Below the pieces are notes generated by a model. That model did no database searches. It worked only from the letters and a program-made list of their open reading frames with translations, and was not told the DNA's origin. Positions 44,529 through 58,652 of a stretch of DNA of 64,000 nucleotides are shown in pieces. A program made the position numbers and the translations under genes. Source of the stretch: Nilaparvata lugens (lineage: Eukaryota; Arthropoda; Insecta; Hemiptera; Delphacidae); assembly GCF_014356525.2 (NCBI RefSeq), contig NC_052510.1, positions 52,342,619 to 52,406,618 of the forward strand. The letters are read 5' to 3'. Every line of letters begins with the position of its first letter. Position 1 is the first letter of the stretch.

Positions 44529-47500
44529 GTAAGTCTAAAATCGTTTTTTCTCAAGTTAAGTGTGGGCTAACCTTGGATAGGCTGCATCTATCTCATATTC
44601 AAAACGTTAAATCTCTACAATTATAACATAAATTGAATAATTTTGCTATACATTCATATCTCTCATGCTTGGTATATAATTCTTGATACGTACATGTAAC
44701 ATTCAAGTCAGGATTTCTCTTCTATAATCCAGCTATGTTAGTAGCTAGTGGCATATTTGTCCCTCACTATTTCAAGTGAATAATGTTTACCATGCTTAGA
44801 ATTTAATGAAAAATTATCAATAATATGGTATTTTAAAGATCCAAATGCTCTCCTATTAAGTTATAATTTTCGATCCACCTTTACCACTTGCTGTTAGATT
44901 CTAAATTTATCTGTACAGAACCTTTATGGAAAGTTGTTACAGTAACGGTTTAAATGTGTTGACTATACTTATTCATTTCAAATCTGTTCTATCTCATAAA
45001 ATATTGGTAAGCTGCAACTAAGACTATTTAGTTTCATTGGCGGTTCCAGGCTTAGCCAAAGGGGGGAGGAGTAACATTTTTTGGCCGTTTTTTCTTTATT
45101 AACCATAATTTAGTGGCATAAAACTATGGTTCACTTAAGATTATCCACTAAAAAATAAAAGGGTTTTAAAGACATTAGAATATCATATCTAGTCCGCAGA
45201 CCATAAAAAGTCATGGAAACCCACAAGAAATTAGCCTACCTACTACCTAAACTAATACTTAAATATTTGACAAGCATGTCGTGTGAAATACATAAAGTTA
45301 ACTATTTTATCTAGTGTAAAATGGATTCCTAAGGGTTTGCTATAGTTCCTCTATGGATTCGCTTCAGGTTCATAGAGTCAGATTCTATTACTAAGCACCA
45401 AACTTGTTTGATTAATTAATTTATACTACTTTATTGAAATTCAAAGCATTTGTATGACGTTTCTTATGCTCACTTTGATAGTATCCAAGCAAAAATTTTA
45501 TTGAGATGAATGTTGAGGCTGTTAAATTTTTCTATTGTAATTAGTTACGCCATAAGTTGCGTATTGTTCAAAATTTATGACTGTAGAGGTTTTCTTTTAA
45601 CTAAATTTATTAACTTTGAAAATTACTTTGAAATAATAATCATTGTTACCTTATAAAAATCCACTTCACCACATAAAAAAATAACTATATTTATTCAAAT
45701 TTCATTTGTTAATTTAGTAACCATTCAACATTTTTATGCTATTATTTTTAGCAATTCAAAGTTTCAGTATTTAATATCAGAATTGGCAAGTGTATGCATT
45801 CAACTAAGCTCTCGGCTTTATATTGCGATGATTAGTGTTTATATTTTGTGTGCTGCTAACTGATAGTTTAAGAGCCTATGAGGAAAAAAGCATTTAGGAA
45901 AATTCATAAACTGTTGTATAAATTGATCATATCGTCACCTCCTCCTCTTCGCATAATTTCCTTCTAGAGAGAATCCAGGATAGGAAGTTATTTTACATGG
46001 TTTGAATAAGTTCTATATTTTTCCACACAGAAGATATGAAACTTAGAAAGTTTCACTTATAATTTTCCAAACTGATTCCCCACCCTTTTAGTAGACTGTC
46101 CATTACTAGCGGGCGAAAATCCAGGGTGGAATTTATGATTAGGAGTCTAGATACTGTAGCAAAGTGACCTACTCAACAACTATCAACTAACAACTAGGCT
46201 AGCCTACCTATTTCATTAAATTCTAAAACATGAGTAGAGAAGGTGTTTGCTAATCTCTGTTTGTTCTTGTCTCTATATCGTAGTTCTTTTTGCTTTAATC
46301 AATCAGAAAAACAATGAAATCAATCAGTGAAACTTTAAAAAATAATATGAATAAATCAATCGTGTGTAGGCCTACTCGTCAAATAATATGGGCTAATGAT
46401 AGACATATTCTTCAAATATAAACATTAAAATGTAAATAATAAAGTGTATCTCGATCAAATAAAACTATTTTCTTTAATCTATTTGTCAACTCTTATGGTG
46501 TCTTGATAATCTCAGTATCGGTGTTAGTTGGTTTTAATAATATAATTATATATAAAACTATTTTTACAATATTACGTTTTTTTAGACTTTAGTTGCTAGT
46601 GTAAGATCAACAAAATATATACATTATATTTACATAAGTGTATTCCATTTACACATAGAATACAATAGAAAAACCGTTTATTGAATAAATAAGCTACCTT
46701 AAGCAAACCTCAAAGAGGCTGCTTGACAAGGTACCATGTACGAAGCATTTAAATTCGAATATAAACAATAAACAATCAATGAACTTTATTTTTACAAGAA
46801 TTTACTTAACAGTTGAAATTATCATGATATTAACTAATTAATTGTTGGCTCAGCTCTCAAAAATCTCAAAAGTGTTGAATACACATACTGTAAATAAAAT
46901 AATTATTATTGCCCTTTGTTGAAAAGAGTGTTGATTTCAATATGAAAAGAATTATTGTATACAAGATTTTATCAAATGAGAATTAGCATAGAGAAAAGAT
47001 AGCACTGACAAGGCGTCTCCAGTGTGCTACGAGCTTTACGCTATCTAGCATTCGTTCTATTGATTTTGAATATTTCGATCTGATGAGTCATTAATTAAAA
47101 TGTAAACACATTGACGGACAAAGATATATGAGTAATACGGTGAATACATTAATAGAAAGTGTTAGCTCCCATTGCACTTTGCACCCTTGCTGATTTAGAA
47201 ATTCAAATTTTGTGTTGATAGAGTAGCTCTAATGTATAACAACAGTAGACCTATAAGTTATGTGTGTCTGGCATCTGGAAACAAGTAGCATAGAAGCTCT
47301 TTGAAATAGAGTACAGATTCAACAGATATTAGTCGTCCAAAAATGGTAGGTACTGTTGGTGTGTGCTCAGGGTGACTTGGAAAATGTAACGCCTTGCATA
47401 TGTTATATAAGTTGCGGTATTTAATCGAACGGGACTGATCAAAGAGTCTTATCGACTGGAGCGGAATCGACTATTGTACTGTACTGTTTATTGGCAGATA

Positions 47501-48900
47501 TTGACAGACTGGTCCGAGTTGTGTGACATTGACCAAGCTAGTCCTTTTAAGGAAGGAAGTCGACCGATGCAAGTCAGATGCAGACTGAAGCCAAGTCGCG
47601 TACAGCCTGATACGCCAACAGTGGAGGAATCGGAGAAGGGACGAGAGCAAGGCTGGTTGAAAAGATAAAAGGAAGAATATGACAAGGATTGGTAGGTGGA
47701 TTAGGAGTGACAAGGAAAGGAAAAGAATAAGAGACAGAGGAAATACAAAAAGAGATAAGGTAAGAGGAAGGATAATAGGAGAGATCAACTAAGGCAGGGT
47801 GGCCACCTACCGGGAGAACCTTGAATTTCTTATGATTTCAATCGGGAAAAATACCGTGAATTCATCATGAATTTTTCATAAATTTCAATCAATTTAGTAA
47901 AAAAATGTACAGTAACAATAAACTCAAATAAAAAAAATACTTGATGGCTAGCAAAAATAATTGGCAATGTTTTTGAACTACCCAACCTAAAAAAATATCT
48001 AAAAACATCGATATTGTTGTAATGTCATAAATTATCAATATATTTGGAAATGTAAATATGCTATTCGCAATTCGTCATGGAAGATGAAACTAAAGATTTC
48101 CATTATTATTTATGAATGTATCTTGATACTCAAGTACCGCGGATACTCTACCTGGAAAATTTGAAATTTTATTTTGGAAAACCGGGAATTACTATTGATT
48201 TTTTTATTTCAAAATGGGTGGCTACCCTGTAAGAGAAGTTGAGAGGGTTAAAGAATAATAAAAATGATTTGGAGAAGAGCGATAATAGGAATTTCTTTTG
48301 GTGTATTACATTATTAGAAATAGATAAAAGAGTATAAGAAGACGAACAAAAATGAAGTTATTTTCTATTTATTTGATGCATTTTACTACGCAGCTTGAAA
48401 TGTGGGTGAGTGAGAAGAAGGAAGGGAAACATGCTTGGCTAAAACTAGGAATTTATATAAACTGGGAGTTAGATAAAGAACACTTAGAAAGAGTGCAGAG
48501 GACAAATTGAAGAAGGAAAGTAAATTGCAAAGGGTTAAAGAAGAAGATTAAAAGAATTAATTGAAAATGAGTTGAAACTATCAAGGATGTAACTGTAAAT
48601 TGGAAAGGGAAGAAAAAGATGAAGAATTCTATGCATGAAAATATAGGGCGAAAAGAGTGAATAATGAAGAGGAAAAAGATGAATTGGGGAAGAGTTGGAG
48701 AGATAAGGAAAAGAAAATCTTGAGAAGTGGTGGAAAGCAAATTTGGCCTTCACTTCAACCCTAGCATGGTGTGTGGCCAATGCAAGACATGTTGTAAGTG
48801 AATGGATCAGTTGAAGTGAGTTACTAGACAGTGGACAGTAACTTTGAAGCGTATAAGTTTTCAACTTTATCGATAACTTGATGATAAGTTACGATAGAGG
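44529..48900 (+). other. Probable first intron of the Ras-like gene, part 1
   Basis: No exon detected. AT-rich, with a GC-richer patch at about 47400-47660 and purine-rich plus strand at 47630-47795 and 48225-48760. Bases 47474-47668 are open but unrecognised. Confidence 0.4.
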
Positions 48901-48919
48901 TGTGTAAAAGAGGTGTTAA

Positions 48920-49075
<156 letters not shown>

Positions 49076-49769
49076 GTCTAAGTCTGCTTGCCTTGCAACG
49101 TCTCCGCTGTCTATGTATCCTTAAATTTTATGAAGTTGAATAAAATCAGTTGAAGAAATTTAATAAAAAATAAATTTTTAAAGAAATAAATTAAGAAATT
49201 GATAAAACAATAACGAGGAACAAAAATTGGATGAGATAGTGTCGAGGCAGGAAAAAGGAGAATGTATAATATGCAGAGCAAATTAGAAGATGAGGAGTTG
49301 ATGGAGAGGAAGAGGTTGAAATTCATAAACTATTCAGTCTTACAGAGCTGAATGCAATGAAGAATAATGAACAATTAAAATTACAGCAAAATGTAGATGA
49401 GAATAATCAGAAAATCATTATGTGAAGGAGCAAAGAAAAATGTAAAGGTGGATAGCTCTGTCGTCTGAGACATCGACTTGGAGGGCATATAACAGTGGAT
49501 AGGTCAGCTTGCAAATATGGACACTTGAATTACAGTAACTGCTTTGGAAGCTGCGCACTGTTTCACAAGTCTAGACCTATCATCTTGTGTTTAATAATTT
49601 CTCACAGTTACACTCACTCCATTGTTTACTTGTAAGTTATTCTATTCTGTGTAAGAGTTCAGAATTGAGAAAACTAATTACTATTTATTTGGAAAAACAT
49701 CATGAAGGAATCTTGATAGTTTTAAAATCTCGGTATTACATGGAGATCTAATAGTAGCTAACATGTTGA
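49076..49769. other. No gene seen; purine-rich
   Basis: About 49100-49450 is G+A rich on the plus strand. No other feature. Confidence 0.4.
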
Positions 49770-50465
49770 TATAGTGAGGTCCACGTTATAATGGCAGTAG
49801 AGAAAGATAGGAGAAAAACGTTGCCGATCTTCTGTCTTGTCAATGCCTTCTATTTATATACGGTAGCAGATACAGGTTTATTGATGTAATATTAACGGTT
49901 CATTCTCGTGTAAAGTAATCAATTTTATTTTATTAAGCAAGAAATTACATTTTTCAATAATTTCATTATGAATTTTCATAACTAAGATGAAATATTTTGT
50001 TAATTAATTATTAATTCTAGATTGTTTAAATTATTTATTGCTATCCAAGTAACAGATCTGCAGATTTCATTAGAGATTATTCCCATCGGGTCATTGTGAA
50101 CAAAATTTGATAATAAACTAATTTCAATTTCCTTTAATATTATACACATATATTTTCACCGTACCGTACCATTCCACATAATTAATGATCTTTTGCTTTT
50201 ACACTACTGTATTCCTCAACGGCAATCTAAAATTCTGATTCTTATTTTGTCTATCCAATGACTGTATCTTCTGAAAACAATCTCAATATCAAATCTCAAT
50301 CTGTAAAATATTCCATCATTTATTCAAATCTTTAATAATTGCAAAAACACGATCTGGCAACAGCAAAGCGAGAAAGAGATAGCGCTATCCGCTTTGTTGA
50401 ATGATAGACAAGGATAGCAATACTATTGCTAATCAAACACTGCCATTATAACGTGGAGCTCACTA
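49770..50465. mobile_element. MITE (GTGAGGTCCACG ends), long copy
   Basis: Ends TATAGTGAGGTCCACG and CGTGGAGCTCACTATA, with the same inner GCGCTATCCGCTTTG as at 36270, but ~300 bp longer through internal sequence at about 50035-50340. Palindromic TATAGTGAG/CTCACTATA ends leave the exact target site ambiguous (TA is possible). Confidence 0.85.
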
Positions 50466-50644
50466 TAGTTTTAAAATATTGGCATTATTATTGAAACAAA
50501 TTGGTTTTGAATTCAACCTTCAATGAATTGAAATGCCAACGATGTAATGTCCATTTTTCTCAAGAATTATATTTTTATAAAATAAATGTTTGCAAACTTC
50601 TCATTGAAAGTGATAAAAATATCACTTTGCATAAACAGTCAAGC

Positions 50645-50805
50645 TCGATTCCCACACAATAGTGACAGTGAACAGTGAAAATATAATTCCCATAAGTTGT
50701 ATTCCCATTCAGAACGAGCGAGTATGAATAATGCCATTAGAACTTATAGGGAATAAATTTTCATTGTTCACTGTCACTGTTGTGTGGGAATCATAGAGTA
50801 AAGAA
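50645..50805. mobile_element. MITE with CACTGTCACTGTTGT arms, copy 2
   Basis: Arms ATTCCCACACAATAGTGACA and its near-complement, ~160 bp; pair of 36664-36828. Confidence 0.75.
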
Positions 50806-51271
50806 AACTATTATTATTTCTTTCATCTCTGATGGGAAATTGGGAATCCAGCTTAGGACAGTCTAAATTGCTGACAGAAGTTATCAGGTATATTTGATGG
50901 TTTGTTTGCCCAGTCAAAGTCACTATCTTCCTGGGTGCTGACCTTAACAGTAGCTACCTATATTTCGGATGTCTCTTCGAATTAGACTGGAGCTCAGCCA
51001 ACAGTTAACGTGTTATTATAGAGTAATATTTATTCGCACAGCCTATAGCGCCGTCGCCGGCTCTACACCCACGCCAAAACAAAAACACTGACTCCCATTT
51101 CAAGGGTAAGCTATGGGCTTACCATCCAACTTGGCTGGGCCACGGGCCAAAAGAAGAAAGTTATGTGTAACAGGTCTCCGGCGACCATGTGGGGTGGTGG
51201 GTGGGTAATTAAGGGGTCTGTGACGAACGGATAAAACGGATTAGCCGACAGAATGGCTTGCTGAGATTGGA

Positions 51272-51685
51272 TGACCGAGCGAAGTGAGGTCTAAGATTCA
51301 AGTCGACGATTTGGCATTTCTCTTAATGTTTAAATGTTTATTATGTTGCGCATTTACGGCGGAACGCGGTTATAGATTTTCATGAAATTTGACAGGTATG
51401 TTCCTCTTTTAATTGCGCGTCGACGTATATACAAGGTTTTTGGAAATTTTGCATTCCAAGGAGAATATAAAAGGAAAATGGAGCCTCCTTCATACGCCAA
51501 TATTAGAGTAAAAATCAGACTATAGAATTATTCATTAAAATCAGCTGACAAGTGATTACACAGATGAGTGGAGAAGCCAGTCTATTGCTGTATTTCCATA
51601 AGGTCTATAGTTTCAATTAGGTACTTGTGGATGAGAATACTGCGTGAGGTCACAGAATACTGTTCACAGAACTACTAGTAATGTT
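51272..51685 (+). mobile_element. Interspersed element beginning GACCGAGCGAAGTGAGG, uninterrupted copy
   Basis: Runs from ACCGAGCGAAGTGAGGTC through TACGGCGGAACGCGG to ATACTGCGTGAGGTCACAG. The copy at 53056-54118 is the same with a GAGT-tailed element inserted after ATTATTCAT. No ORF. Confidence 0.8.
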
Positions 51686-51687
51686 GT

Positions 51688-51752
51688 TGATGAGGATGAT
51701 GATGATGATGATGATGATGAGGATGATGATGATGAGGATGATGATTATGATG
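51688..51752 (+). repeat. (GAT)n microsatellite
   Basis: About 65 bp of GAT triplets with GAG interruptions. Confidence 0.95.
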
Positions 51753-52565
51753 TAGATGGATCGATCGATCAAATATTCAGGTGTGCTCCGAGCCACCATT
51801 GAATAGTATTGTGAATACAAAGTGAAATATTATTCATGGCTATGTACAAATAGCTACATAACAATAAAAATTGACTTCTGATGAAGAAACTCTGTACATT
51901 TTAAAAAGTCATGAGGACGTTAAATTCGGTCAAGCTACTTTTTCGCATAGTTGAAGAAGTGAATGATGCATAATATTCATTGAAACAATCTTTTTCTTCG
52001 ACTGAAAGCAACAATTAGTCTTCGTTTATCGTATCATGGTTTCCGATTCCTAGCTTATTCCGTTCCATTGATAATATTCGCACAAATTCCCCGAACATCT
52101 CAATAAGAAGTTATCTGAATGTAGCGGAAATGAGTAAGCTACTAGGTGAAGGCTGAATCTTGAATGAAATTATCTTGTCAACTCTTTACACTTTGCCGTC
52201 TTTGAACGATTCTTGTGTCTAGTCAGTCTAGTGTAGATATCTTGATTACTAGTGCTAATTGCTGAGCTTTTTCACTTTTTTGAAATAAGAAACCACTTTC
52301 CTGTAAGCCGGGTTTAGACGATGCCAGTAGTCTAGTTTTCAAGTTGACTCTCAACTTTCATGCCAAATGGATTGATTGTAACAGTACTAAGACTATTACT
52401 GAGTTTTTTATATAAATAGAGGGTACACTATATTGATAAAAGTGTGATAACTGAAACTAGTTTCTCAATTTCTCATAAATGGTTGTCACTATTTGGAGTC
52501 TTTCTATTGAACCTTTTGGTATATTTGATGTAATTGTGAAATCATAGATAAAATATATCATGAGA

Positions 52566-52858
52566 AGATATCCCATGGTATAGGGCATCCATGTTCCAAA
52601 TTTCACTGTTAACTCAAGACGTTGATAAAAGTTTTCTTTTCGTGAAGCTATGTGACGCTTGTTATCTAGTATCTGATCTGATACTGTGACTCTGATACTG
52701 GTAGTTTCTAATACTGTGCCGTTTTTACACTCTCACTCGGCCAAAACTGCAATAATAGACAGTAGTCAACAGTAATTGTCTTGAGTTAACAAAAAATTGG
52801 CGGGGAATTTGGAACATAAACGACCTGTACCATGAGATATCTACTCGTTTCGGTTATT
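52566..52858. mobile_element. Diverged MITE of the CATAGAGAAAC family
   Basis: Shares GATATCCCATGGTATAGGG, TGTTAACTCAAGAC and their complements with the copies at 33931 and 56191, but has lost the outermost ends. Older member. Confidence 0.65.
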
Positions 52859-53055
52859 ACACTATTATCAATATTGTGTACCCTCTATTTATATCGATAA
52901 AAACTTACTACTGCGCGTACCAAGCAAATCTTGAAAGATTACAATTTTATAGCCAAAAGATTTCTTATTGTATTTTTCTTAATCAATTGATGCTGTTTTA
53001 TTATTTCGATATTGCTTTGAAACAAGAAACAAGACTTCTAAAAGTCGTATTTATT

Positions 53056-54118
53056 GACCGAGCGAAGTGAGGTCTAAGATTCAAATCGACGGTTTGGCAT
53101 TTCTCTTAATGTTTAAATATTTGAATGTTTATATGTTGCGCATTTACGGCGAAACGCGGTAATAGATTCTCATGAAATTTGACAGGTATGTTCCTTTTTT
53201 AATTGCGCGTCGACGTATGTACAAGGTTTTTTGGAAATTTTGCATTTCAAGGATAATATAAAAGGAAAAAGGAGCCTCCTTCATACGCCAATATTAGAGT
53301 AAAAATCAGACTACAGAATTATTCATCACTAGCCGTCAGGCTCGCTTCGCTCGCCATATCCGTCTAGCCATGGGGCTCCGCCTGGGGGGTCCGACTGGAT
53401 CGTCCAAGGATGAGATCAGCAGGCTCGCTTCGCTTGCCTGCATTTTTCATTTGAGCATTTTTATCATATGTTAGGACAATCCAGTCGGGGGTCCAGACTA
53501 AACGTCTGGCTAAACCGATATGGCGGACGAAGCGAGCCTGACGGCTAGTAATGTAATATTCCCAGGATTGAAGTAGCAGTGCCCAATCAATTTTTCCGCG
53601 ATAAATGCATTTAAATCTTCAACTTGTTGCCAACCTAACAAAGTCAACTCAACTTAATGCCAACCTGACAAAATTATTAATTTAGTTGCCAGTTAACAAC
53701 TGTTTCGAAGAGGTACTCTATCTAGATTATAGTTCTATAGTAACATATGCTATGGAAATTTCAATTATAATTAAGAGATTGGGAGAAGAAGAATATACAT
53801 GCTAAAAGACGAACTTTAAACCCTTAAAAACAACCCTTAGAGTTGAAATATTGCCAAAAGATTTCTTAGTGCGCCTCTAAAGAGCCAACTGAACATACCT
53901 ACCAAATTTGAAAGTTTTTGGTCCGGTAGATTTTTAGTTCTGCGAGTGAGTGAGTGCTATTTCGCTTTTATATAGATAAATCAGCTGACAAGTGATTACA
54001 CAGATGTGTGGAGAAGCCAGTCTATTGCTGTATTTCCATAAGGTCTATAGTTTCAATCAGGTACTTGTGGATGAGAATACTGCGTGAGGTCTACTGTTCA
54101 CAGAATTACTAGTTTAAG
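53056..54118 (+). mobile_element. Interspersed element, copy split by a nested insertion
   Basis: 53056-53327 and 53977-54118 together equal 51272-51685. The intervening 53328-53976 is GAGT-tailed element copy 3. Confidence 0.88.
53328..53976 (+). mobile_element. GAGT-tailed interspersed element, copy 3 (nested)
   Basis: Palindromic head (ACTAGCCGTCAGGCTCGCTT ... GCGAGCCTGACGGCTAGT), body and short GAGT tract as in copies 1 and 2. The paralogous empty site at 51530-51545 (ATTCATTAAAATCAG) shows that the element added no long target duplication. Confidence 0.88.
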
Positions 54119-55239
54119 AAAAATGTAAATTTTTGTAGGCTAGAAGTATTTCTCAATAGATTATCAACATCTCACTGTTCTATTTTCAAGATTCTGTTGC
54201 ATATCGCAGTCTACACGTTGAAGATTGACCAAATTCCATTACTACATAGCAGGAACTACAACTGTACAGGTGGGGCCAGTGGCCAGTACACCTCTGATGT
54301 TGGAGTTTAGCAAGCTTGTTATGTGGCTCAATCCGGCAATCCAAGTTAAGTTGAGGCCTGTGCTTTTAGCGTAGGACGAGCCAGCTGGTCTGCAACAAGA
54401 ACTGCTTAGGACTGTTTCACCAGGCAGGCATTTGTTGAGTTGCAATCCGGCCTTGGCTAAGTTAGGTGGGAGTGACGAGGACGATTGGATGCCTGACAGA
54501 ATAATTCATAATCTTGGATGATCTGTGTGCATTGTAACTGGCTAATTTTCTGAAAGACCTAATATATAAAATGGGTCGCTGTGGATTTGATGTTTGAAAT
54601 AAGAGCTGTGCCTAACCGCTAGTTGTTCATAGCATAGTTTGTTATGATGATTTTGTACAAACCGTATTGTTTGTGAAATAGCTAATTAGGAAGAAGCTGC
54701 GGTATATTCAACAAAAATAAGTCAATTATATCAACTTGACTAATATAGTTACCCTTTGATAAAGTGGGGGCGTTATCAGCATTTACCATGAAAAAATAGT
54801 TTGCGGGGTATAAAAGCAGAATGGAAATGACTAGAAAATGAAATATGATATAGGCTACCGTATGAATAAAATTAGAGATTTGTCACTCTATGCGTTGGCC
54901 TGGCTTCTGGTACTAGCATTTTGGGAGCTAGGAGGGGATTGTGATTTCGATGAAATTCCTGAACACTTAAATATGCACAATAAATACAAGTAAAATATAT
55001 ATAAACACAATAAATATAGACTATATTTAGTGGTTGATAATAATTATCGTTATTTATATTTTGATAATAATTATCGAAACCCATAATTGATCGTTTAAGT
55101 AAAGTATTAACGAATATTGCAATATATTTTCTTCGTCCAGGATTGACACAATCTTCACTTGAAATCATCCACCAACATAACATGAAACTCTTCTTGGCAA
55201 TGAGGTCGATTTCCTTACTTAAGCGCTCTATTTGCTACC
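54119..55239. other. No gene seen
   Basis: Ordinary AT-rich sequence. Small ORFs at 54242-54445 and 54872-55183 are not recognised. Confidence 0.4.
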
Positions 55240-56805
55240 ATCTCGGTAGTCTTCGTTACCTTTGGCAAATAGTTTAGTGAATTTTGTTTGATTATTAATT
55301 TATATTTTTGATAATTTTGATTATTTGATAAATGGTCTACATCAGAATTAATCCAAATTTTTATTCAAAATCAAGTTCTGAATTTTTCAAGGAAGTTCGA
55401 AGAGATTATTAACCACTTACCAGAAGTCTATATTGTTCGAACATGCATGAAATTAATTGCATGTTTACAAATGAAATCTGCCCTGTATGAGATCCATACA
55501 AACTGAACGCATTGTTTAATAGTACTGCCAAGTGATTGGCCGTAAATTATGGGACGTTTCAACACAGCTAATAACAGTCTGATCTCGGTCCCTCTCTCTT
55601 TTTTCAGAAAGTGATCTCTATTTTTAGCGTTCTAGACTAGTTTTATTTTTGAAATTTATGTCATCCAGTAAACTGGTGCTGTATTCTGTACTAGTAGCCT
55701 ACTTATGTGAGGATTCAGAACTTTGAATTAAGAACCATGTCGAATTTTGAATTGAACAGAATACAGAAGTAACCTTGATGGAATGATTGGAAATTTACAA
55801 TTCGCTCGATGGATAGGGTGTTTGTATATGTCTGAAGAAGGGGAATGCTGCCGACTCCATCTAAAATGAGAAAAAGTTCTTGAAGAACAAGAAGATGTGA
55901 TTTTGTTCATGTGCTTCAAGGTTCCTAACCATCGGGAAGCAATGTTTAAACTCTTGAATAGTATCCTTCTAAGAATACTCTTACACAATAGCTCATGTAT
56001 TTCATTTTAGAACTTTCAAAATTAGAAATATCCAAAAATAATTGGGCAATGTTTGTTGCACAAGAATGCTCATTTACATGAAATTTTATTGAAGTTTTAC
56101 AGCCTACTGTGTTTTCTCTTTTATGTATTTTTTCATTCTCATTCAGTCATGTTTTTCATCACCCATCATTGTTAGTTCGTAAATTGTAATCATAGAGAAA
56201 CAATAGCATAAGTAGATATCCCATGCTATAGGGCGTTTATGTCGCAACTTTTACTGTTATCTCAAGCCGATTCATGTAATTCTTTCCCGTGAAGCTGTGT
56301 GACACTGGTAGTCTCTCATATTGTGCCGTTTATACACTCTCACCCCAACAAAACAGTAAAAATCGACAAGAATCAACAGTAATCGGCTTGAGATAACAGT
56401 AAAAGTTGTGACATAAACGCCCTATACCATGGGATATCTACTTACGCTATTGTTCCTCTATGTTGTAATGCACTTAAAACTGCAGTTCCATTCATATTTT
56501 ATTGTTCATCCCTCTCCCCACTCCTTAGTCTCTGACTTGTCAATGAAAAACAATAATAGTTGAACATTACCTGATTAATTTCTTATCCATTTGATGTTAA
56601 ATGATGAAGGCTTCATCGATTATCTTCTAAGGTCAATATTAAACATCTCAGTGGTGGATAATAGGAAGGAAGCCGATGAGAAACGAATAGATTACAGTTT
56701 TAGGTGGGTTCCGAACTTCCAAAAATATAACATATTGAGTGTACAATACTCATTGTACAACCGAATAATTGAGAAGTGATTAAGAAACTCACCTTGTGAT
56801 CAACT
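55240..56805. repeat. Segmental duplication unit A
   Basis: About 1.57 kb that recurs at 57125-58652 (unit B) at roughly 97-98% identity; 55348-55656 recurs a third time at 59413-59718. Contains a CATAGAGAAAC MITE at 56191-56462. Confidence 0.92.
56191..56462. mobile_element. 272-bp MITE (CATAGAGAAAC family), copy 2
   Basis: Same inverted ends as 33931-34205; flanked on both sides by TTGTAAT (56184-56190 and 56463-56469), a 7-bp target-site duplication. Confidence 0.9.
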
Positions 56806-57124
56806 CACCAAGAAGGGTACCTAGCAACCAAAAACCTTACCAAGAAGGATACCTAACAACCGAAAACCTTACCAAGAAGGATACCTAACAACCGAAAACC
56901 TTACTAAGAAGGATACCTAACAATTGAAAACTTTACCAAGAAGGATACCTAACAACCGAAAACCTTACAAGAAGGATACCTAACAACCGAAAACTTTAAC
57001 AAGAAGGATACCTAACAACCGAAAACTTTACCAAGAAGGATCCCTAACAACCGAATACCTTACCAAGAAGGATCCCTAACAACCGAAAACTTTACCAAGA
57101 AGGATCCCTAACAACCGAAAACCT
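56806..57124 (+). repeat. 32-bp minisatellite, array 1 (~10 units)
   Basis: Unit contains AAGGATACCTAACAACCGAA with ATACC/ATCCC and AACC/AACT variants. Not a multiple of three, so no long ORF. Confidence 0.95.
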
Positions 57125-58652
57125 AGTCTTCGTTACGTTTGGCAAATAGTTTAGTGAATTTTGTTTGATTATTAATTTATATTTTTGATTATTTGATAAA
57201 TGGTCTACATCAGAATTAATCCAAATTTTTATTCAAAATCAAGTTCTGAATTTTTCAAGGAAGTTCGAAGAGATTATTAACCACTTACAAGTAGAGTCTA
57301 TATATTGTTTAAACATGCTTGAAATCAATTGCATGTTTACAAATGAAATCTGCCCTGTATAAGATCCATACAAACTGAACGCATTGTTTAATAGTACTGC
57401 CAAGTGATTGGCCGTAAATTATGGGACGTTTCAACACAGCTACTAACAGTCTGATCTCGGTCCCTCTCTCTTTTTTCAGAAAGTGATATCTATTTTTAGC
57501 GTTCTAGACTAGTTTTATTTTTGAAATTTATGTCATCCAGTAAACTGGTGCTGTATTCTGTACTATTAGCCTACTTATGTGTGGATTCAGAACTTAGCTT
57601 TGAATTAAGAACCATGTCGAATTTTGTGTTAAACAGAATACAGAAGTAATCTTGATGGAATGATTGGAAATTTACAGTTCGCTCGATGTGGAATGCTGCC
57701 GACTCCATCTAAAATGAGAAAAAGTTCTTGAAGAACAAGAAGATGTGATTTTGTTCATGTGCTTCAAGGTTCCTAACCATCGGGAAGCAATGTTTAAACT
57801 CTTAAATAGTATCCTTCTAAGAATACTCTTACACAATAGCTCATGTATTTCATTTTAGAACTTTCAAAATTAGAAATATCACAAAAATAATTGGACAGTG
57901 TATGTTGAACAAGAATGCTCATTCAAATGAAATTCTATTTGAGTTTTACAGCCTACTGTGTTTTCTCTTTTATGTATTTTTTCATTCTCATTCAGTCATG
58001 TTTTTCATCACCCATCATTGTTAGTTCGTAAATTGTAATCATAGAGAAACAATAGCATAAGTAGATATCCCATGGTATAGGGCGTTTATGTCGCAACTTT
58101 TACTGTTATCTCAAGCCGATTCATGTAATTCTTTCCCGTGAAGCTGTGTGACACTGGTAGTCTCTCATATTGTGCCGTTTATACACTCTCACCCCAACAA
58201 AACAGTAAAAATCGACAAGAATCAACAGTAATCGGCTTGAGATAACAGTAAAAGTTGCGACATAAACGCCCTATATGGGATATCTACTTACGCTATTGTT
58301 TCTCTATGTTGTAATGCACTTAAAACTGCAGTTCCATTCATATTTTATTGTTCATCCCTCTCCCCACTCCTTAGTCTCTGACTTGTCAATGAGAAACAAT
58401 AATAGTTGAACATTACCTGATTAATTTCTTATCCATTTGATGTTAAATGATGAAGGCCTCATCGATTATCTTCTAAGGTCAATATTAAACATCTCAGTGG
58501 TGGATAATAGGAAGGAAGCCGATGAGAAACGAATAAATTACATTTTTAGGTGGATTCCGAACTTCCGAAAATATAACTGATTGAGTGTGTACGATACTCA
58601 TTATACAACCGAATAATTGAGAAGTGATTAAGAAACTCACCTTGTGATCAAC
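57125..58652. repeat. Segmental duplication unit B
   Basis: Copy of unit A with small indels, including loss of part of a GGATAGGGTGTTTG segment (near 57688). Contains the MITE copy at 58040-58308, which shares its flanks with copy 2, so it arose by duplication, not by a new insertion. Confidence 0.92.

Noticed and set aside
48453..48864. Overlapping minus-strand ORFs rich in Ser, Phe and Leu
   Set aside because: Complement of a purine-rich tract; composition explains the openness.
56806..57124. Telomeric TTAGG repeat
   Set aside because: TTAGG occurs once per 32-bp unit on the minus strand but never in tandem.
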